Origin: Luteococcus sp052116585
GTDB taxonomy: Bacteria > Actinomycetota > Actinomycetes > Propionibacteriales > Propionibacteriaceae
Direction: 5' to 3'
NCBI RefSeq assembly: GCF_052116585.1
Contig: NZ_JBQKKT010000008.1
Span: 1 to 64,000, forward strand
DNA: 64,000 nucleotides
Part shown: one piece after another, positions 17,972 to 27,107 of the stretch
How the letters are laid out: each line of letters opens with the position of its first letter
How positions within the stretch are numbered: position 1 is the stretch's first letter
The notes under the pieces: generated by a model
The model's database searches: none
Seen by the model: the letters and a program-made list of their open reading frames with translations, nothing else
What the model was told of the DNA's origin: nothing
Made by a program: the position numbers and the translations under genes

Positions 17972-18813
17972 GCGTCGGGCCCCTGCTGGTCCGGCCGGTT
18001 GCCTGTCAGGCGGCCAGCCGGGCGCCCCAGCTGGTCCACGACGAGTGTGCCGTGGGGGCCCTCCACCAGATGCAGATCCAGCTCGCCCCGGTCCAGACCC
18101 AGGAAGGAGGCCACGAAGTCGTCGGCCGGATTGGCCACCAGCTCGGCGGGGGTGCCCACCTGCGCCACCTGGCCACCCTTCTTCAGCAGGACGATCTGGT
18201 CACCCAGCGCGATGGCCTCGGAGATGTCGTGGGTGACGAACAGGACCGTCTTGTGCAGCTCGTCCTGGATCCGGCGCATCCACTGCTGGAGTTCGGAGCG
18301 CACGAGGGGATCGACCGCGCCGAAGGGCTCGTCCATCAACAGGATGTTCGGATTGCTGGCCAGGGCACGGGCCACGCCCACTCGTTGTTGCTGACCGCCG
18401 GACAGCTGTGAGGGCCAGCGTCGGGCCATCGAGCGGTCCAGCCCAACGAGGTCCATCAGCTCGAGGGCGTCGGCATGGGCCGTGCGACGGGCGACCCCGT
18501 TGAGCCGTGGGACGGTGGCGATGTTGTCCACCACGCGTCGGTGCGGGAGCAGGCCCGAGTTCTGCATCACATAGCCGATCCGTCGACGCAGTTTCACCGC
18601 GTCGGTGTCCGCGATGTCCTCTTCGTCGATCAGGACGCGGCCCGACGTGGGGGTGACCATCCGGTTCACCATGCGCAGGAGCGTGGTCTTGCCGGATCCA
18701 GAGGAACCGACCAGCACCGTCGTGCGCCCAGTGGGGATCACCAGGCTGAAATGGTCGACCGCCATGGTGCCGTCGGGGTACTGCTTGGAGACGTCGTCGA
18801 ACTCGATACCCAT
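17968..18813 (-). CDS. Glycine betaine-type ABC transporter ATP-binding protein
   Basis: A 281-residue ABC ATPase. Walker A GSSGSGKTT lies near residues 36-44, the signature is LSGGQQQR, Walker B is ILLMDEPFGAVD, and the switch His is in FVTHD. QuaA/OpuCA-type proteins often carry paired CBS domains that sense ionic strength. Here only about 50 residues follow the ATPase core, so no CBS pair is present. I chose the ATG at 18813 (GGGAG 5 bases upstream) rather than an in-frame ATG 23 codons earlier because the protein then starts directly at the ABC domain. It is the first gene of the operon. The promoter should lie in 18814-19077, a region shared with the divergent hydrolase gene. Confidence 0.9.
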   Translation of the reverse strand: MGIEFDDVSKQYPDGTMAVDHFSLVIPTGRTTVLVGSSGSGKTTLLRMVNRMVTPTSGRVLIDEEDIADTDAVKLRRRIGYVMQNSGLLPHRRVVDNIATVPRLNGVARRTAHADALELMDLVGLDRSMARRWPSQLSGGQQQRVGVARALASNPNILLMDEPFGAVDPLVRSELQQWMRRIQDELHKTVLFVTHDISEAIALGDQIVLLKKGGQVAQVGTPAELVANPADDFVASFLGLDRGELDLHLVEGPHGTLVVDQLGRPAGRLTGNRPDQQGPDA

Positions 18814-18986
18814 GCCGCTCCCTGTGCTGCCAGCCGACGCGGGGGCGCCGGGGTGCCCGGTTGGTTGCCGATTTCCATCCAACCGTGTGGGTCTGACGAA
18901 AATTCCCCCACGGGGGTGAAAGCGGGCCCAGATGCCCGCCTACTGCGTCGATCTCACGGGGTGCCGGCGTCTCCCACGAGAGGGTT

Positions 18987-18997
18987 TTGTTCAACAA
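18987..18997. promoter_or_regulatory. Small inverted repeat in the divergent ABC operon/hydrolase promoter region
   Basis: TTGTTCAACAA is an 11-base palindrome in the 264-bp stretch between the two divergent genes, next to an AT-richer patch (AGTCTACAGT). It could be an operator for either gene. There is no direct evidence beyond symmetry and place. Confidence 0.25.
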
Positions 18998-19077
18998 CTG
19001 GACATTCAGGAAGTCTACAGTTTCGCCGTCGGTGTCTCGGGGGAGAAGTCGATGCCTCAGGGGAGGCGTCATGAGGC

Positions 19078-20961
19078 ATGGGGGCGCGCATGCGCAGTGG
19101 CGACAGGGGATGTCCGAGTTGGATCAGGGTTGCGGACGGGCACGTGGTGGCCTGGGTGCATCGCCCGCCGGACGGCATGGCCCGCGGATCGGTGGTGCTC
19201 GTCCCCGCCGTCGACCGGGAGTCCGTGGTCAGCTACCGCGCCTGGCATGTGCTGGCGCGCCAACTCGCCCGGGCGGGCTTCGTCGTGGTGCGGATCGCCC
19301 TGCGGGGTGACGGAGACTCGAGCGACCTGGCCGACGGTGACGTGGTGGAGCAGTGGCTGGAGGACATCCGGGCAGCCGTGGGGCTCGCCCGAAGGATCCT
19401 GCCCGAGGTGCCGGTGAGCCTGGTGGGGCTCCGGATCGGGGCCAGCCTGGTGGCGGCCTGCGATCTCCCCGAAGTGGACTACCGCCTGGCCTGGGAACCA
19501 GTCTCTGGCAAGGACTTCCTGGATCGGCAGCATGCCCTGCGGACCGAACGGGGCGCGGATCCCGTGCTTGCGGAGAATGACGGTTTCGAGACGCTCGGGG
19601 AGTTCTACACCCCAGCCCAGGCGGCCAGCATCGCCCGGTTGGCGGCGCCCGCTGCCGATGACCCGATCGTCCGTCGCGAGGTGGACTGCGAGGAAGCCCT
19701 GGAGCTCCATGCCGCGTCGAGCGTGGTGGCGCGCATCCCCGTCGCCTGCATCGCGGAGGTGGTCGCCAGTGTGCCCACGCACCCGGTACGTCCCCTGGTG
19801 GACTGGGAACCCACCACGGTGGGCCAGTCCATGGTGGCCGGGATTCCCGTCCGCGAACGCTTCGTGGAGGTCGGGCCGGCGCGGGTGCACGGCGTGGTCA
19901 CCGAGCCGCTCCTCAGTCCCGCCGGAGCTGTGGCGCTGTTCTGTTCCGGCGGCGGTGAGCCCAAGGATGGCCCCAGCGCGCTGTGGGCACGTACGGCGCG
20001 CACCCTGGCCGCCGATGGTGTTGTCTCGGTGCGATGCGACCGGCGCGGGGTCGGGGAGGAGCTCGATGAGGACGCGGTGCGGCCGCCCAATCCCTACGAC
20101 GACCGTGGCATCCAGGACATGGTGGAGGCGACGACCTGGGCCCGTGGGTACTGGTCCCTGCCCATCATCGGGATCGGTCTCTCGGCCGGCTGCTGGACCC
20201 TTGCCCGGGCCTGCGAATCAGCGCCGCTGGACGGCCTGCTGATGTTCTCGAGCGTGGGTTGGCACAAGGAGTCCACACGGTACGCGAACCTCTTCCGGCC
20301 GAACCCCCTGCGCCAGCTGCTGCGAGGGGGCGGCGCTGTCGGTGCGGTCCCCCTGGTCGGGGAGAATCCTTCGGAGCCCACCATGGAGCCCACCACGGGG
20401 TCCGACGTCGGGGCAGCTCGCGGACTTCTTCGTCGCGTTGCCCACCAGCTCGTCGCAGCACGGGCCGCCGCCCAGGCGGCTGCCCGATTCCTGGCCTGCC
20501 ACCTCCAGGATCTCGTCCGACGCAACCTGCCCGACCCCATCTGGCAGGCCCTGGGGCGCCGGGGCGTGGTGATGGACCCCACGGAACTGCTCGCGTGCAT
20601 CCCGGTTGGGACCCCGCTTTCGATCTACCTGAGCCCCGACGACCACCGGCTGTGGGAGCGGTGCAGGGGGCCGCAGGCCGCCGCCCGCCGCATGGCGGAC
20701 GGCGCCTTCATCCGCGTCATCGCCCAGGACTTCGAGGACCACGCCCTGTTCTCCCAGCGGGGGCGCCGGGCCGTGGTGCAGCAGATCCGCGGGGAGATGG
20801 CTCCGGTGGTGCGCACCGTGGTCCCGTACCCCGGGATCCGTCCGGCCAGTGGCCCCGATCGCGGACGCTGCGCGCTGCCTGGCGAGTCCCAACGCATCAT
20901 CGCGTGGCCCGGGGCCCGCAGGGATCGTGCAGCGGGCGCGTGCTCCGGCGTGGAAGAATGA
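19078..20961 (+). CDS. Two-domain alpha/beta hydrolase, N-terminal domain lacking the nucleophile
   Basis: A 627-residue protein with two alpha/beta-hydrolase-like units. In the first (residues about 20-240) the nucleophile elbow reads GLRIG with Arg119 where Ser is expected. In the second (about 265-600) it reads GLSAG with Ser369 in place. Related actinobacterial and exosortase-associated hydrolases sometimes show GLRLG in this position, as I recall. The start at 19078 is the first ATG; its ribosome site is weak (GGGGAGG about 11 bases away), and an ATG at 19090 is possible. Its stop overlaps the argS start by 4 bases. The substrate is unknown. Only the second domain looks catalytically competent. 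Confidence 0.7.
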   Translation: MGARMRSGDRGCPSWIRVADGHVVAWVHRPPDGMARGSVVLVPAVDRESVVSYRAWHVLARQLARAGFVVVRIALRGDGDSSDLADGDVVEQWLEDIRAAVGLARRILPEVPVSLVGLRIGASLVAACDLPEVDYRLAWEPVSGKDFLDRQHALRTERGADPVLAENDGFETLGEFYTPAQAASIARLAAPAADDPIVRREVDCEEALELHAASSVVARIPVACIAEVVASVPTHPVRPLVDWEPTTVGQSMVAGIPVRERFVEVGPARVHGVVTEPLLSPAGAVALFCSGGGEPKDGPSALWARTARTLAADGVVSVRCDRRGVGEELDEDAVRPPNPYDDRGIQDMVEATTWARGYWSLPIIGIGLSAGCWTLARACESAPLDGLLMFSSVGWHKESTRYANLFRPNPLRQLLRGGGAVGAVPLVGENPSEPTMEPTTGSDVGAARGLLRRVAHQLVAARAAAQAAARFLACHLQDLVRRNLPDPIWQALGRRGVVMDPTELLACIPVGTPLSIYLSPDDHRLWERCRGPQAAARRMADGAFIRVIAQDFEDHALFSQRGRRAVVQQIRGEMAPVVRTVVPYPGIRPASGPDRGRCALPGESQRIIAWPGARRDRAAGACSGVEE

Positions 20962-22604
20962 GCGCCATGTCTTCACTGCCCTCTCAGCTCACCGAACGGG
21001 TCCAGGCCGTCGCCGGCATCGACCCGGAGATGCGTCCCGCCACCAAGCCGCAGTTCGGCCACTTCCAGTCGAATGTGGCCCTGCGCCTGGCCAAGACCGA
21101 GGGCAAGCCGCCGCGGGAGGTTGCGGCGCAGATCGTGGAGAAGCTCGAGCTGGATGACCTGTGCGAACCCCTGGAGATCGCAGGCCCCGGGTTCATCAAC
21201 TTCCGGATCAAGTCCGACGTCCTGGCCCGCACGGCCACCGAGCTGATGGCCGATCCGCACACCGGCATCGTGCAGGCAGCCAAGCCGCAGACGATCGTGA
21301 TCGACTACTCCGCGCCCAATGCGGCCAAGCAGATGCACGTCGGCCACCTGCGTTCGACGATCATCGGGGACTGCTTCAACCGGGTCCTGCAAGCCCAGGG
21401 TCACAAGGTCATCCCCCAGAACCACATCGGTGACTGGGGCCGGCAGTTCGGCATGCTCGTGGAGCAGACGCTCGACGAGGGGCTTGACCCGGCGGAGCTC
21501 GATCTGGCTGGGGCGGAGGAGCTCTACAAGCGCGCCAATGCCCACCTCAAGGAGGACGAGGCCTTCGCGGACCGTGCCCGTGACCGGGTGGTCAAGCTGC
21601 AGGCTGGCGACGAGGAGACCCTCAAGATCTGGAAGACGCTGGTGGACATCAGCAAGTTGGGCTTCGACGCCACCTACAAGCGGATGAATGTCCTGCTCCA
21701 GCCCAAGGACTACGCGGGCGAGAGCATGTACAACGCGATGCTGCCCAAGGTCTGCGACGACCTGGAGGCCCGCGGCATCGCCAAGGTGGACGACGGCGCC
21801 CTGGCAGTCTTCGTCGAAGGGCACGAGGCGCCGGCCATCATGCGCAACCGCCAGGGAGGCTATGGCTATGACGTCACCGACGTCGCGGCCCTGCGCTACC
21901 GCGTCGGCGAGCTGCACGCCAACCGGCTGATCTATGTCGTCGGTTCCGAGCAGTCGTACCACTTCAAGCTGATCTTCGGCGTCTGCCGCAAGGCCGGTTA
22001 CCTGCCCGACGAGGTCCGCGCGGAGCACGTCGGCTACGGCATGGTGCTGGGCACCGATGGCAAGAAGTTCTCCACCCGTGAGGGGACCGCCGTCCACCTG
22101 GACGACCTGCTGGACGAGGCTGAGGCGCAGGCAGCCCCGAACATCGCGCTGGCCGCCATCAAGTACGCCGACCTCAGCTCCGGCCTGCAGAAGGACTACA
22201 CCTTTGACGCAGAGCGGATGACGGCGACCACCGGCGACACCGGCCCCTACCTGCAGTACGCGCATGCCCGGATCTGCCAGATCATGCGCAAGGCGCAAGC
22301 CGAGGAGATCGAGGTGCCCGAGCAGATCACCGTCCTCGACGAGCCGGCGGAGCAGCAGCTGGCCCTGTTGCTGAGCCGCTTCGGGGAGGTCGTGGCCGAT
22401 GTGGCCGAGACCCTGCAGCCCCACAAGCTGTGCGGCTACCTCTACGAGGTGGCCGGTGCCTACTCGACCTTCTACGAGCACTGCCCGGTGATGAAGAGCG
22501 AGGGGGAGGTGCGGGCCTCGCGTCTGGCCCTGTGCCAGGCCACCCGCAGCGTGCTGGCCAAGGGGCTGGACCTGCTGGGGATGGACGCACCTCAGCGCAT
22601 GTGA
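20958..22604 (+). CDS. argS: Arginyl-tRNA synthetase
   Basis: Class I aminoacyl-tRNA synthetase, 548 residues, standard length. The N-terminal Add1-type domain (residues 1-110) recognises the tRNA D-loop. The HIGH motif appears as HVGH from residue 127 (QMHVGHLRS). The KMSK position reads GKKFSTREG, as in many ArgRS. The C-terminal anticodon-binding DALR domain ends DLLGMDAPQRM. I start it at ATG 20958, which overlaps the hydrolase stop; ATG 20967 would remove three residues. Asn codons follow the AAT-before-G rule (4 of 5, and AAC in 6 of 6 other cases). It ends in a strong terminator. Confidence 0.97.
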   Translation: MSAMSSLPSQLTERVQAVAGIDPEMRPATKPQFGHFQSNVALRLAKTEGKPPREVAAQIVEKLELDDLCEPLEIAGPGFINFRIKSDVLARTATELMADPHTGIVQAAKPQTIVIDYSAPNAAKQMHVGHLRSTIIGDCFNRVLQAQGHKVIPQNHIGDWGRQFGMLVEQTLDEGLDPAELDLAGAEELYKRANAHLKEDEAFADRARDRVVKLQAGDEETLKIWKTLVDISKLGFDATYKRMNVLLQPKDYAGESMYNAMLPKVCDDLEARGIAKVDDGALAVFVEGHEAPAIMRNRQGGYGYDVTDVAALRYRVGELHANRLIYVVGSEQSYHFKLIFGVCRKAGYLPDEVRAEHVGYGMVLGTDGKKFSTREGTAVHLDDLLDEAEAQAAPNIALAAIKYADLSSGLQKDYTFDAERMTATTGDTGPYLQYAHARICQIMRKAQAEEIEVPEQITVLDEPAEQQLALLLSRFGEVVADVAETLQPHKLCGYLYEVAGAYSTFYEHCPVMKSEGEVRASRLALCQATRSVLAKGLDLLGMDAPQRM

Positions 22605-22619
22605 CCTCAGGGGCCTGAC

Positions 22620-22669
22620 AAGGGGCGCCACCGCCGGGAGTTCTCTTCGACCCGAGGGTGGCGCCCCTT
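22620..22669 (+). terminator. Hairpin terminator after argS
   Basis: AAGGGGCGCCACC at 22620-22632 pairs perfectly with GGTGGCGCCCCTT at 22657-22669, ending in TT. It lies 15 bases past the argS stop. Confidence 0.8.
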
Positions 22670-22679
22670 GGTCGTCTTC

Positions 22680-23000
22680 TGGTGCGGGGTGGGCGTGCGG
22701 GATGGGCGCCGGGCGTGCGCCGGCCGTGGAGGAGTGGGCGCCGGGTCGTGTGGGCACGTGGTGCTTCGTGGGGCACGTGGTGCAGCGCGTGCCCGGGGGT
22801 GTTGGGCGTGCGGAGTGGTGCCTGGCCGCGGGGGAGTGGGCGACGGGTGTGCGGGGTGGGCGCCGGGTCGTGTGGGCACGTGGTGCTTCGTGGGGCACGT
22901 GGTGCAGCGCGTGCCCGGGGGTGTTGGGCGTGCGGAGTGGCCCCTGGCTGTGTGGGGAGTGGCGCCTGGCCGCGGGGGGAGTGGCCCCTGGCCGACGGGC
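22680..23000. repeat. Second island of the dispersed hairpin element, with an 85-bp direct duplication
   Basis: Two identical 85-bp copies at 22734-22818 and 22856-22940, offset 122 bp, each contain the core GCACGTGGTGCAGCGCGTGC (22773 and 22895) and the tail GTTGGGCGTGCGGAGTGG. The same element occurs at 7.3-7.9 and 9.0 kb. It lies between the argS terminator and the terminator of the leftward beta-helix gene. No gene is evident. Confidence 0.9.
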
Positions 23001-23010
23001 GAACGCAGAC

Positions 23011-23046
23011 GAAGGGGCCCGACCACAGCGCGTGGTCGGGCCCCTT
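23011..23046 (-). terminator. Hairpin terminator after the beta-helix gene
   Basis: GAAGGGGCCCGACCAC pairs with GTGGTCGGGCCCCTTC around a 4-base loop, 35 bases past the stop of the leftward secreted protein. Confidence 0.8.
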
Positions 23047-23080
23047 CGATGGCTCTGGGCCAGGCCCACCCGGGGAGGGG

Positions 23081-25663
23081 TCAGGGCTGCTGGAAGCTGC
23101 CGATGTGGCGGCTGCCCTCTGCCTGACCGATCTTCTGGGCGATGTCGGCCTCCAGCGGGGTGCCGTGGGTCATGCCCGCGGCGTGCTGCTGCGCCTCCTG
23201 CGGGCTGATTCCCGTCGGGTAGGACTTGTTCACCCAACCGCGCCCCACGGCGGCAGCCCAGGCATCGATGTCCTTGTACTGGGTGACCGTGGCATCGAGC
23301 TTGCCCCAGCCCACCGCGATGGGGGCGTCGGTGCCGGGGGCCTCGAAGGCATTGCCGGTGGCGCTGCTCACCATGTCGCCCGCCGGGATGGCGCGGTCCT
23401 TGTCCAGCACATAGAGCTGGAAGTTGGAGAACTTCGAGTCCGAGCCGAAGACATTGTTCTGGATCGAGACATTCTTCGAGACCCAGGTGTTCTCGGGGTC
23501 CGGGATGGGATTGCGGGAGTCGTGGCCGTTGTGGTTGGGGTTCGACTGCCGACGGAAGTCCTGGTCCACGGAGATGTCACCCACCACGCTGTTCCAGATC
23601 GTGTTGTTGCGCACCCGCAGGTCGTGTGAGTCGAACAGGTAGAGGCCGCGCTTGGTGCCGGAGATCACATTGTCGGCCACCACCGCATGGCTGGTGAGCT
23701 CCAACTGGATGCCGGCAAAGGCATCCTGCTGGGCATTCGTGATCCGGTTTCGGGTGGCCGTGACGCCGATCACCGACTCGTCGGTCCACAGGCCGGTGGT
23801 GTTGTAGTTGTCCTCCAGAAGGTTGTTGTCGAAGGTGACCTCGCGCGAGGCGGTCACCTTCACCCCGGCGGTGGCGGGGAAGGGGGTGAACTTCTCCGTG
23901 TTGTTCTGGCTGATGATCGAGTTGGTCACCTTGCCGCCGTCGAAATACTGGCCGCTGACACCGGCGAGGCCCGTGCGACGGATGGTCACCCGGTTCACAT
24001 GGCCAGAGCCGCTCTTGCGGTCGGAGGTCATGTGGATGCCGGTGGTGGCGATGTCCTCGATCGTCACGTTCTCCACCAGGTTGCGCTCCCGCGCCGTGAA
24101 GATGACCCCCAGGCGGGGCAGGGAGTTGGCATAGCGTCGGATGCCGAAGCCGCGCAGCGTCACGTCGGGGGAGCCGACGGTGAAGACGCGGTCCAGATCG
24201 CTGGCGCGCATCTCGTGGCCATTGGGGTCGGTTCCGGTGATCAGCTGCTGCGCGTCGTAGTCGACGGCGAACTGGCCAGCCGCGATGGGGCCGCCCTTGG
24301 GTACCTGCTTGAGCTGCTGGCCGTCCAAGTAGAGCTGGTCGGGCCAGGCGGCCATCGGGTGGGCCGGATCGACGAAGTCGGAATTGCTGCCGCCGGTGGT
24401 GAAGGAGGTGGAGCTGTCCCACCGCTTGGTCCAGGGGGCCTTCCAGACGGACCCCTCCTGCTGCCAGCCGGTCACCGGCACGGAGCCGTCGAACCAGACG
24501 GCCTCGCCGGGATGGTTCTGGACTGTCACGGGCTTCTGGATCAGCACCTCGGGCTGGTGGTAGACACCTGCGCGCAGCACCACGGTGCCGCCGCTGGGAG
24601 CAGCCTTGACCGCCTCGGCGACGGTTGCCTTGGGGGCCTCCTTGGTGCCCGGGTTGGCATCACTGCCCGCCGGGGCGACGTAGACGGCATTGGCGGGAAC
24701 GGGGTAGCTGGCCTGCCCCACGGGCAGGGATCCGCGCGCGGGATCGCCAGGCGCCGTCGGTGCCGGGGCGCTGCTGGTGGGCGCGGCCGTGGCAGTGGGT
24801 GAGCTGCTCGCCGTTGGCGGGGCCGGTGCCGTGGGTGCCGGTGCGGTGGGCGGCGTGGTGGTGGGTGCCGTGGTGGGCGTGGCCGCCGGGCTGCTGGCCG
24901 TCGGTGCGGGTGGGAGGGGAGCAGGAGCGGTGGCCGAGTCGTTGGTGACCGTGAACTGGTCCACGCCCAACGGCATGGTCCCCTGTGCTCCGATCAGCAC
25001 CATGCCGACCCCGCCAGCGGTGTCCACCTGGTCCGGGGAGGAATCGGTCGCGGAGAACTGGGCGGCGGGCTCCGGGCTTCCCTCGGCCCACACGGTGCCC
25101 GTGACGGTGGTGGGGCTGCTGCCACTGACTGTCATCTTCAGGACCAGGCGCGCACCGGGCTTGACCAGTGACGGTGCGGAGACACCCACGCCGATCCCTG
25201 TGTCGGGTCGGCCCCATTGCGTTCGATCGGCATGCAGGTCCACTCGCCCAGAGGCATTCAGGTTGAACCACATGCGGTAGCTGCGTCCATTCGAATTATC
25301 TACGCGCGCTGTCATAGCGGCCATTGCGACCTGGTCCGAGATTTCCGTCGGCAGACTGACGGTCTGCTGAATGGTGGTGTTCAGTGCTGACACAGAATGC
25401 AGCTGGGCGTCAAGTACCGAACCTTCGTGACCGTCGAAATGGGCCTGGCCGCCGTCCACGGTCACTGACTGTTCACCCAGCCCCACGTGCCAGTTGGCCC
25501 CCTCGGGGGTGCTGCCCAGCCCGGAGGTCGTCCGATCGAAACCATCGTTGACCAGCGGCGATGCGGATGCTTGGCTCTGGCTGGCGGTGCTGAAGAGCAG
25601 AGGGAGGGCCACGACTGTGGCCATGCTCGCGCCCAGGGCGCGACGAGAGTGGGAAGCCGCCAT
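23081..25663 (-). CDS. Secreted right-handed beta-helix protein with N-terminal jelly-roll-like module
   Basis: An 860-residue exported protein. A signal peptide (residues about 1-34, ending QSQASA) leads to a module of about 205 residues beginning LVNDGFDRTTSG. A low-complexity Pro/Ala/Thr/Ser linker follows (about 240-310). The rest, from YPVPANAVYVAPAGSDANPG, is a parallel beta-helix of the pectate-lyase/DUF1565 type: GGTVVLRAGVYH, then repeats with HAVVADNVISG and LRVRNNTIWN. The N-terminal module matches the C-terminal module of the two giants at 31197 and 34758. Beta-helix proteins in polysaccharide loci are often lyases, epimerases or hydrolases, or binding proteins; catalytic residues could not be assigned. 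A good promoter lies upstream. Confidence 0.82.
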   Translation of the reverse strand: MAASHSRRALGASMATVVALPLLFSTASQSQASASPLVNDGFDRTTSGLGSTPEGANWHVGLGEQSVTVDGGQAHFDGHEGSVLDAQLHSVSALNTTIQQTVSLPTEISDQVAMAAMTARVDNSNGRSYRMWFNLNASGRVDLHADRTQWGRPDTGIGVGVSAPSLVKPGARLVLKMTVSGSSPTTVTGTVWAEGSPEPAAQFSATDSSPDQVDTAGGVGMVLIGAQGTMPLGVDQFTVTNDSATAPAPLPPAPTASSPAATPTTAPTTTPPTAPAPTAPAPPTASSSPTATAAPTSSAPAPTAPGDPARGSLPVGQASYPVPANAVYVAPAGSDANPGTKEAPKATVAEAVKAAPSGGTVVLRAGVYHQPEVLIQKPVTVQNHPGEAVWFDGSVPVTGWQQEGSVWKAPWTKRWDSSTSFTTGGSNSDFVDPAHPMAAWPDQLYLDGQQLKQVPKGGPIAAGQFAVDYDAQQLITGTDPNGHEMRASDLDRVFTVGSPDVTLRGFGIRRYANSLPRLGVIFTARERNLVENVTIEDIATTGIHMTSDRKSGSGHVNRVTIRRTGLAGVSGQYFDGGKVTNSIISQNNTEKFTPFPATAGVKVTASREVTFDNNLLEDNYNTTGLWTDESVIGVTATRNRITNAQQDAFAGIQLELTSHAVVADNVISGTKRGLYLFDSHDLRVRNNTIWNSVVGDISVDQDFRRQSNPNHNGHDSRNPIPDPENTWVSKNVSIQNNVFGSDSKFSNFQLYVLDKDRAIPAGDMVSSATGNAFEAPGTDAPIAVGWGKLDATVTQYKDIDAWAAAVGRGWVNKSYPTGISPQEAQQHAAGMTHGTPLEADIAQKIGQAEGSRHIGSFQQP

Positions 25664-25702
25664 GGGCTCGTCTCCTTGCGATCGGTGGGTGGGTGGCTAG
25701 GG

Positions 25703-25731
25703 ATTATGAGAGGGCCTTCAGCCAATCCTAA
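25703..25731 (-). promoter_or_regulatory. Candidate sigma-70-type promoter of the beta-helix gene
   Basis: On the minus strand TTAGGA (25731-25726) and CATAAT (25708-25703) are separated by exactly 17 bases. The start codon follows about 40 bases downstream. The surrounding intergenic DNA (25664-25932) is noticeably more AT-rich than its neighbours and also has to serve the divergent gene on the right. Confidence 0.5.
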
Positions 25732-25932
25732 GGCTAGCGTCATCTCCCGCAGGATTTCACCCGTGGCCGTGAGTCTGGCTGGCGAAGTGTGTCCGATCTC
25801 GTTGTGTGAAAGGTGTTTTGAACCTTTACAGAAGCTGAAATCAATGCGGCATTTTGGGGTCTTCGTGGATATCGTCACGGGGTTGGCGGATCTTGGGTTC
25901 AGCCAATGAGAAGAAACGAAGTATCGGGGGAA

Positions 25933-26316
25933 ATGGCTGTGAGCAGCGCTTGGTTCGTGTCGACATTCGACATGGTGAACGTTGCTGACCTGGACCTGCT
26001 GAGGCAGGCCCGCGAGGTCAGCGATGACGTGACGGTGGCGGTCCTGGGGGATGCGGAGGCGGAGCGGCTGCACGGCCGTGCCCCTGTCGTTCCCGAGCAG
26101 GAGCGCCTGGGCCTGGTTCAGGCCCTTCGTATCACCAAGGAGGTCGTCATGTGCCGCAGCATCACCGAGCTGCCCGTCAAGGGCGGTGACCAGGTCCTGC
26201 TCACCGACGAGGAGGGGCTGGCCGATCTGGCCGATGTCATCCTCATTCCCCAGCGACGCTCCGCGAGCCCCCAGCTGCGGGCCGCCCTGGCGCACGCGCC
26301 CGAGGCGATCGCATGA
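25933..26316 (+). CDS. Cytidylyltransferase-fold protein lacking the HxGH motif
   Basis: A protein of about 127 residues that looks like the glycerol-3-phosphate cytidylyltransferase/nucleotidyltransferase superfamily: WFVSTFDMVNVADLDLLRQA aligns with the usual FDxxHxGHxxLL opening, and VTVAVLGDAEAERLHGRAP matches the following strand and helix. The two catalytic histidines are replaced (Asn16 and Asp19: NVAD for HxGH), so nucleotide transfer by the normal route seems unlikely. The start is uncertain: ATG 25933, GTG 25939 (better spaced from GGGGGA) or ATG 25906. It overlaps the CDP-alcohol phosphotransferase gene by 4 bases, and an intact family member follows two genes on. A regulatory or scaffold role is inference. 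Confidence 0.7.
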   Translation: MAVSSAWFVSTFDMVNVADLDLLRQAREVSDDVTVAVLGDAEAERLHGRAPVVPEQERLGLVQALRITKEVVMCRSITELPVKGGDQVLLTDEEGLADLADVILIPQRRSASPQLRAALAHAPEAIA

Positions 26317-27107
26317 GCACGTCTGCGCCCACCGGCTCCGCACCCGGCAGTTCGAAGTCCTTCAGTGATTCCCTGCGACAGTTGAAGAATGCCCAGAAGA
26401 GCAACAAGGGTGCCCCGCTGTATTCGGTCCTGGTGAACCGTCCGCTGGGGCGGGTCTTCGCCGCACTCGCGCACCAGCTGGGGATGACGCCCAATGGCGT
26501 CACCGCGGTCAGTGCCCTGTTCACCTTCACCGGAATTGGCCTGGTGGCCACCATGCCGCCGAGCTGGCCGCTGGGCATCGCCGTCGGCCTGTGCCTGGTG
26601 ATTGGCTACGCCCTGGACGCCGCAGACGGTCAGCTGGCCCGCCTGCGCGGCGGTGGCAGCCTGCTGGGCGAGTGGCTCGACCACGTCATCGATTCCTTCA
26701 AGATCGCCACCCTGCACCTGGCCGTGCTGGTGATGGCCTTCCGCCACTTCGGCTCTGAACGCTGGCTGCTCGTGCCTCTCGGATTCGCCGCCGTCTACGT
26801 GATCCACTTCTTCGGCATGCTGCTGACGGACCTGCTGGCCCGGGTGCACCACGCCAAGCGGGGCCAGGCCATGCCTGCCAAGGGCATCCCGTCGATGCTG
26901 CTCTCGGTGGCCAAGCTGCCCACCGACTACGGCTTCCTGGCGGTCATCTTCTTCACCCTGGGTGCGCCCGTCGTCTTCCAGTGGCTCTACACCTTCATGT
27001 TCGTGTGCACGGCCGGCTACACGGCTCTGGTCCTGCCTCGTTGGGCGCGCGGCATCTCCGCCCTTGACCGGGAAGCTGCGCTCGAGCAGAAGCCGGGGCA
27101 GCCGTGA
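26313..27107 (+). CDS. CDP-alcohol phosphatidyltransferase family membrane protein
   Basis: A 264-residue integral membrane enzyme that joins a CDP-activated alcohol to an acceptor alcohol. The family motif DxxDGxxARx8GxxxDxxxD is complete: it starts DAADGQLAR and ends GEWLDHVID. Several membrane helices follow. It overlaps the previous gene (ATGA) and the next (TGATG). With the cytidylyltransferase at 27107 supplying the CDP-alcohol, the trio could make a phospho-alcohol lipid or a polyol-phosphate substituent of the polysaccharide; the product is not known. The N-terminal tail (about 40 residues) before the first helix is hydrophilic. Confidence 0.88.
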   Translation: MSTSAPTGSAPGSSKSFSDSLRQLKNAQKSNKGAPLYSVLVNRPLGRVFAALAHQLGMTPNGVTAVSALFTFTGIGLVATMPPSWPLGIAVGLCLVIGYALDAADGQLARLRGGGSLLGEWLDHVIDSFKIATLHLAVLVMAFRHFGSERWLLVPLGFAAVYVIHFFGMLLTDLLARVHHAKRGQAMPAKGIPSMLLSVAKLPTDYGFLAVIFFTLGAPVVFQWLYTFMFVCTAGYTALVLPRWARGISALDREAALEQKPGQP

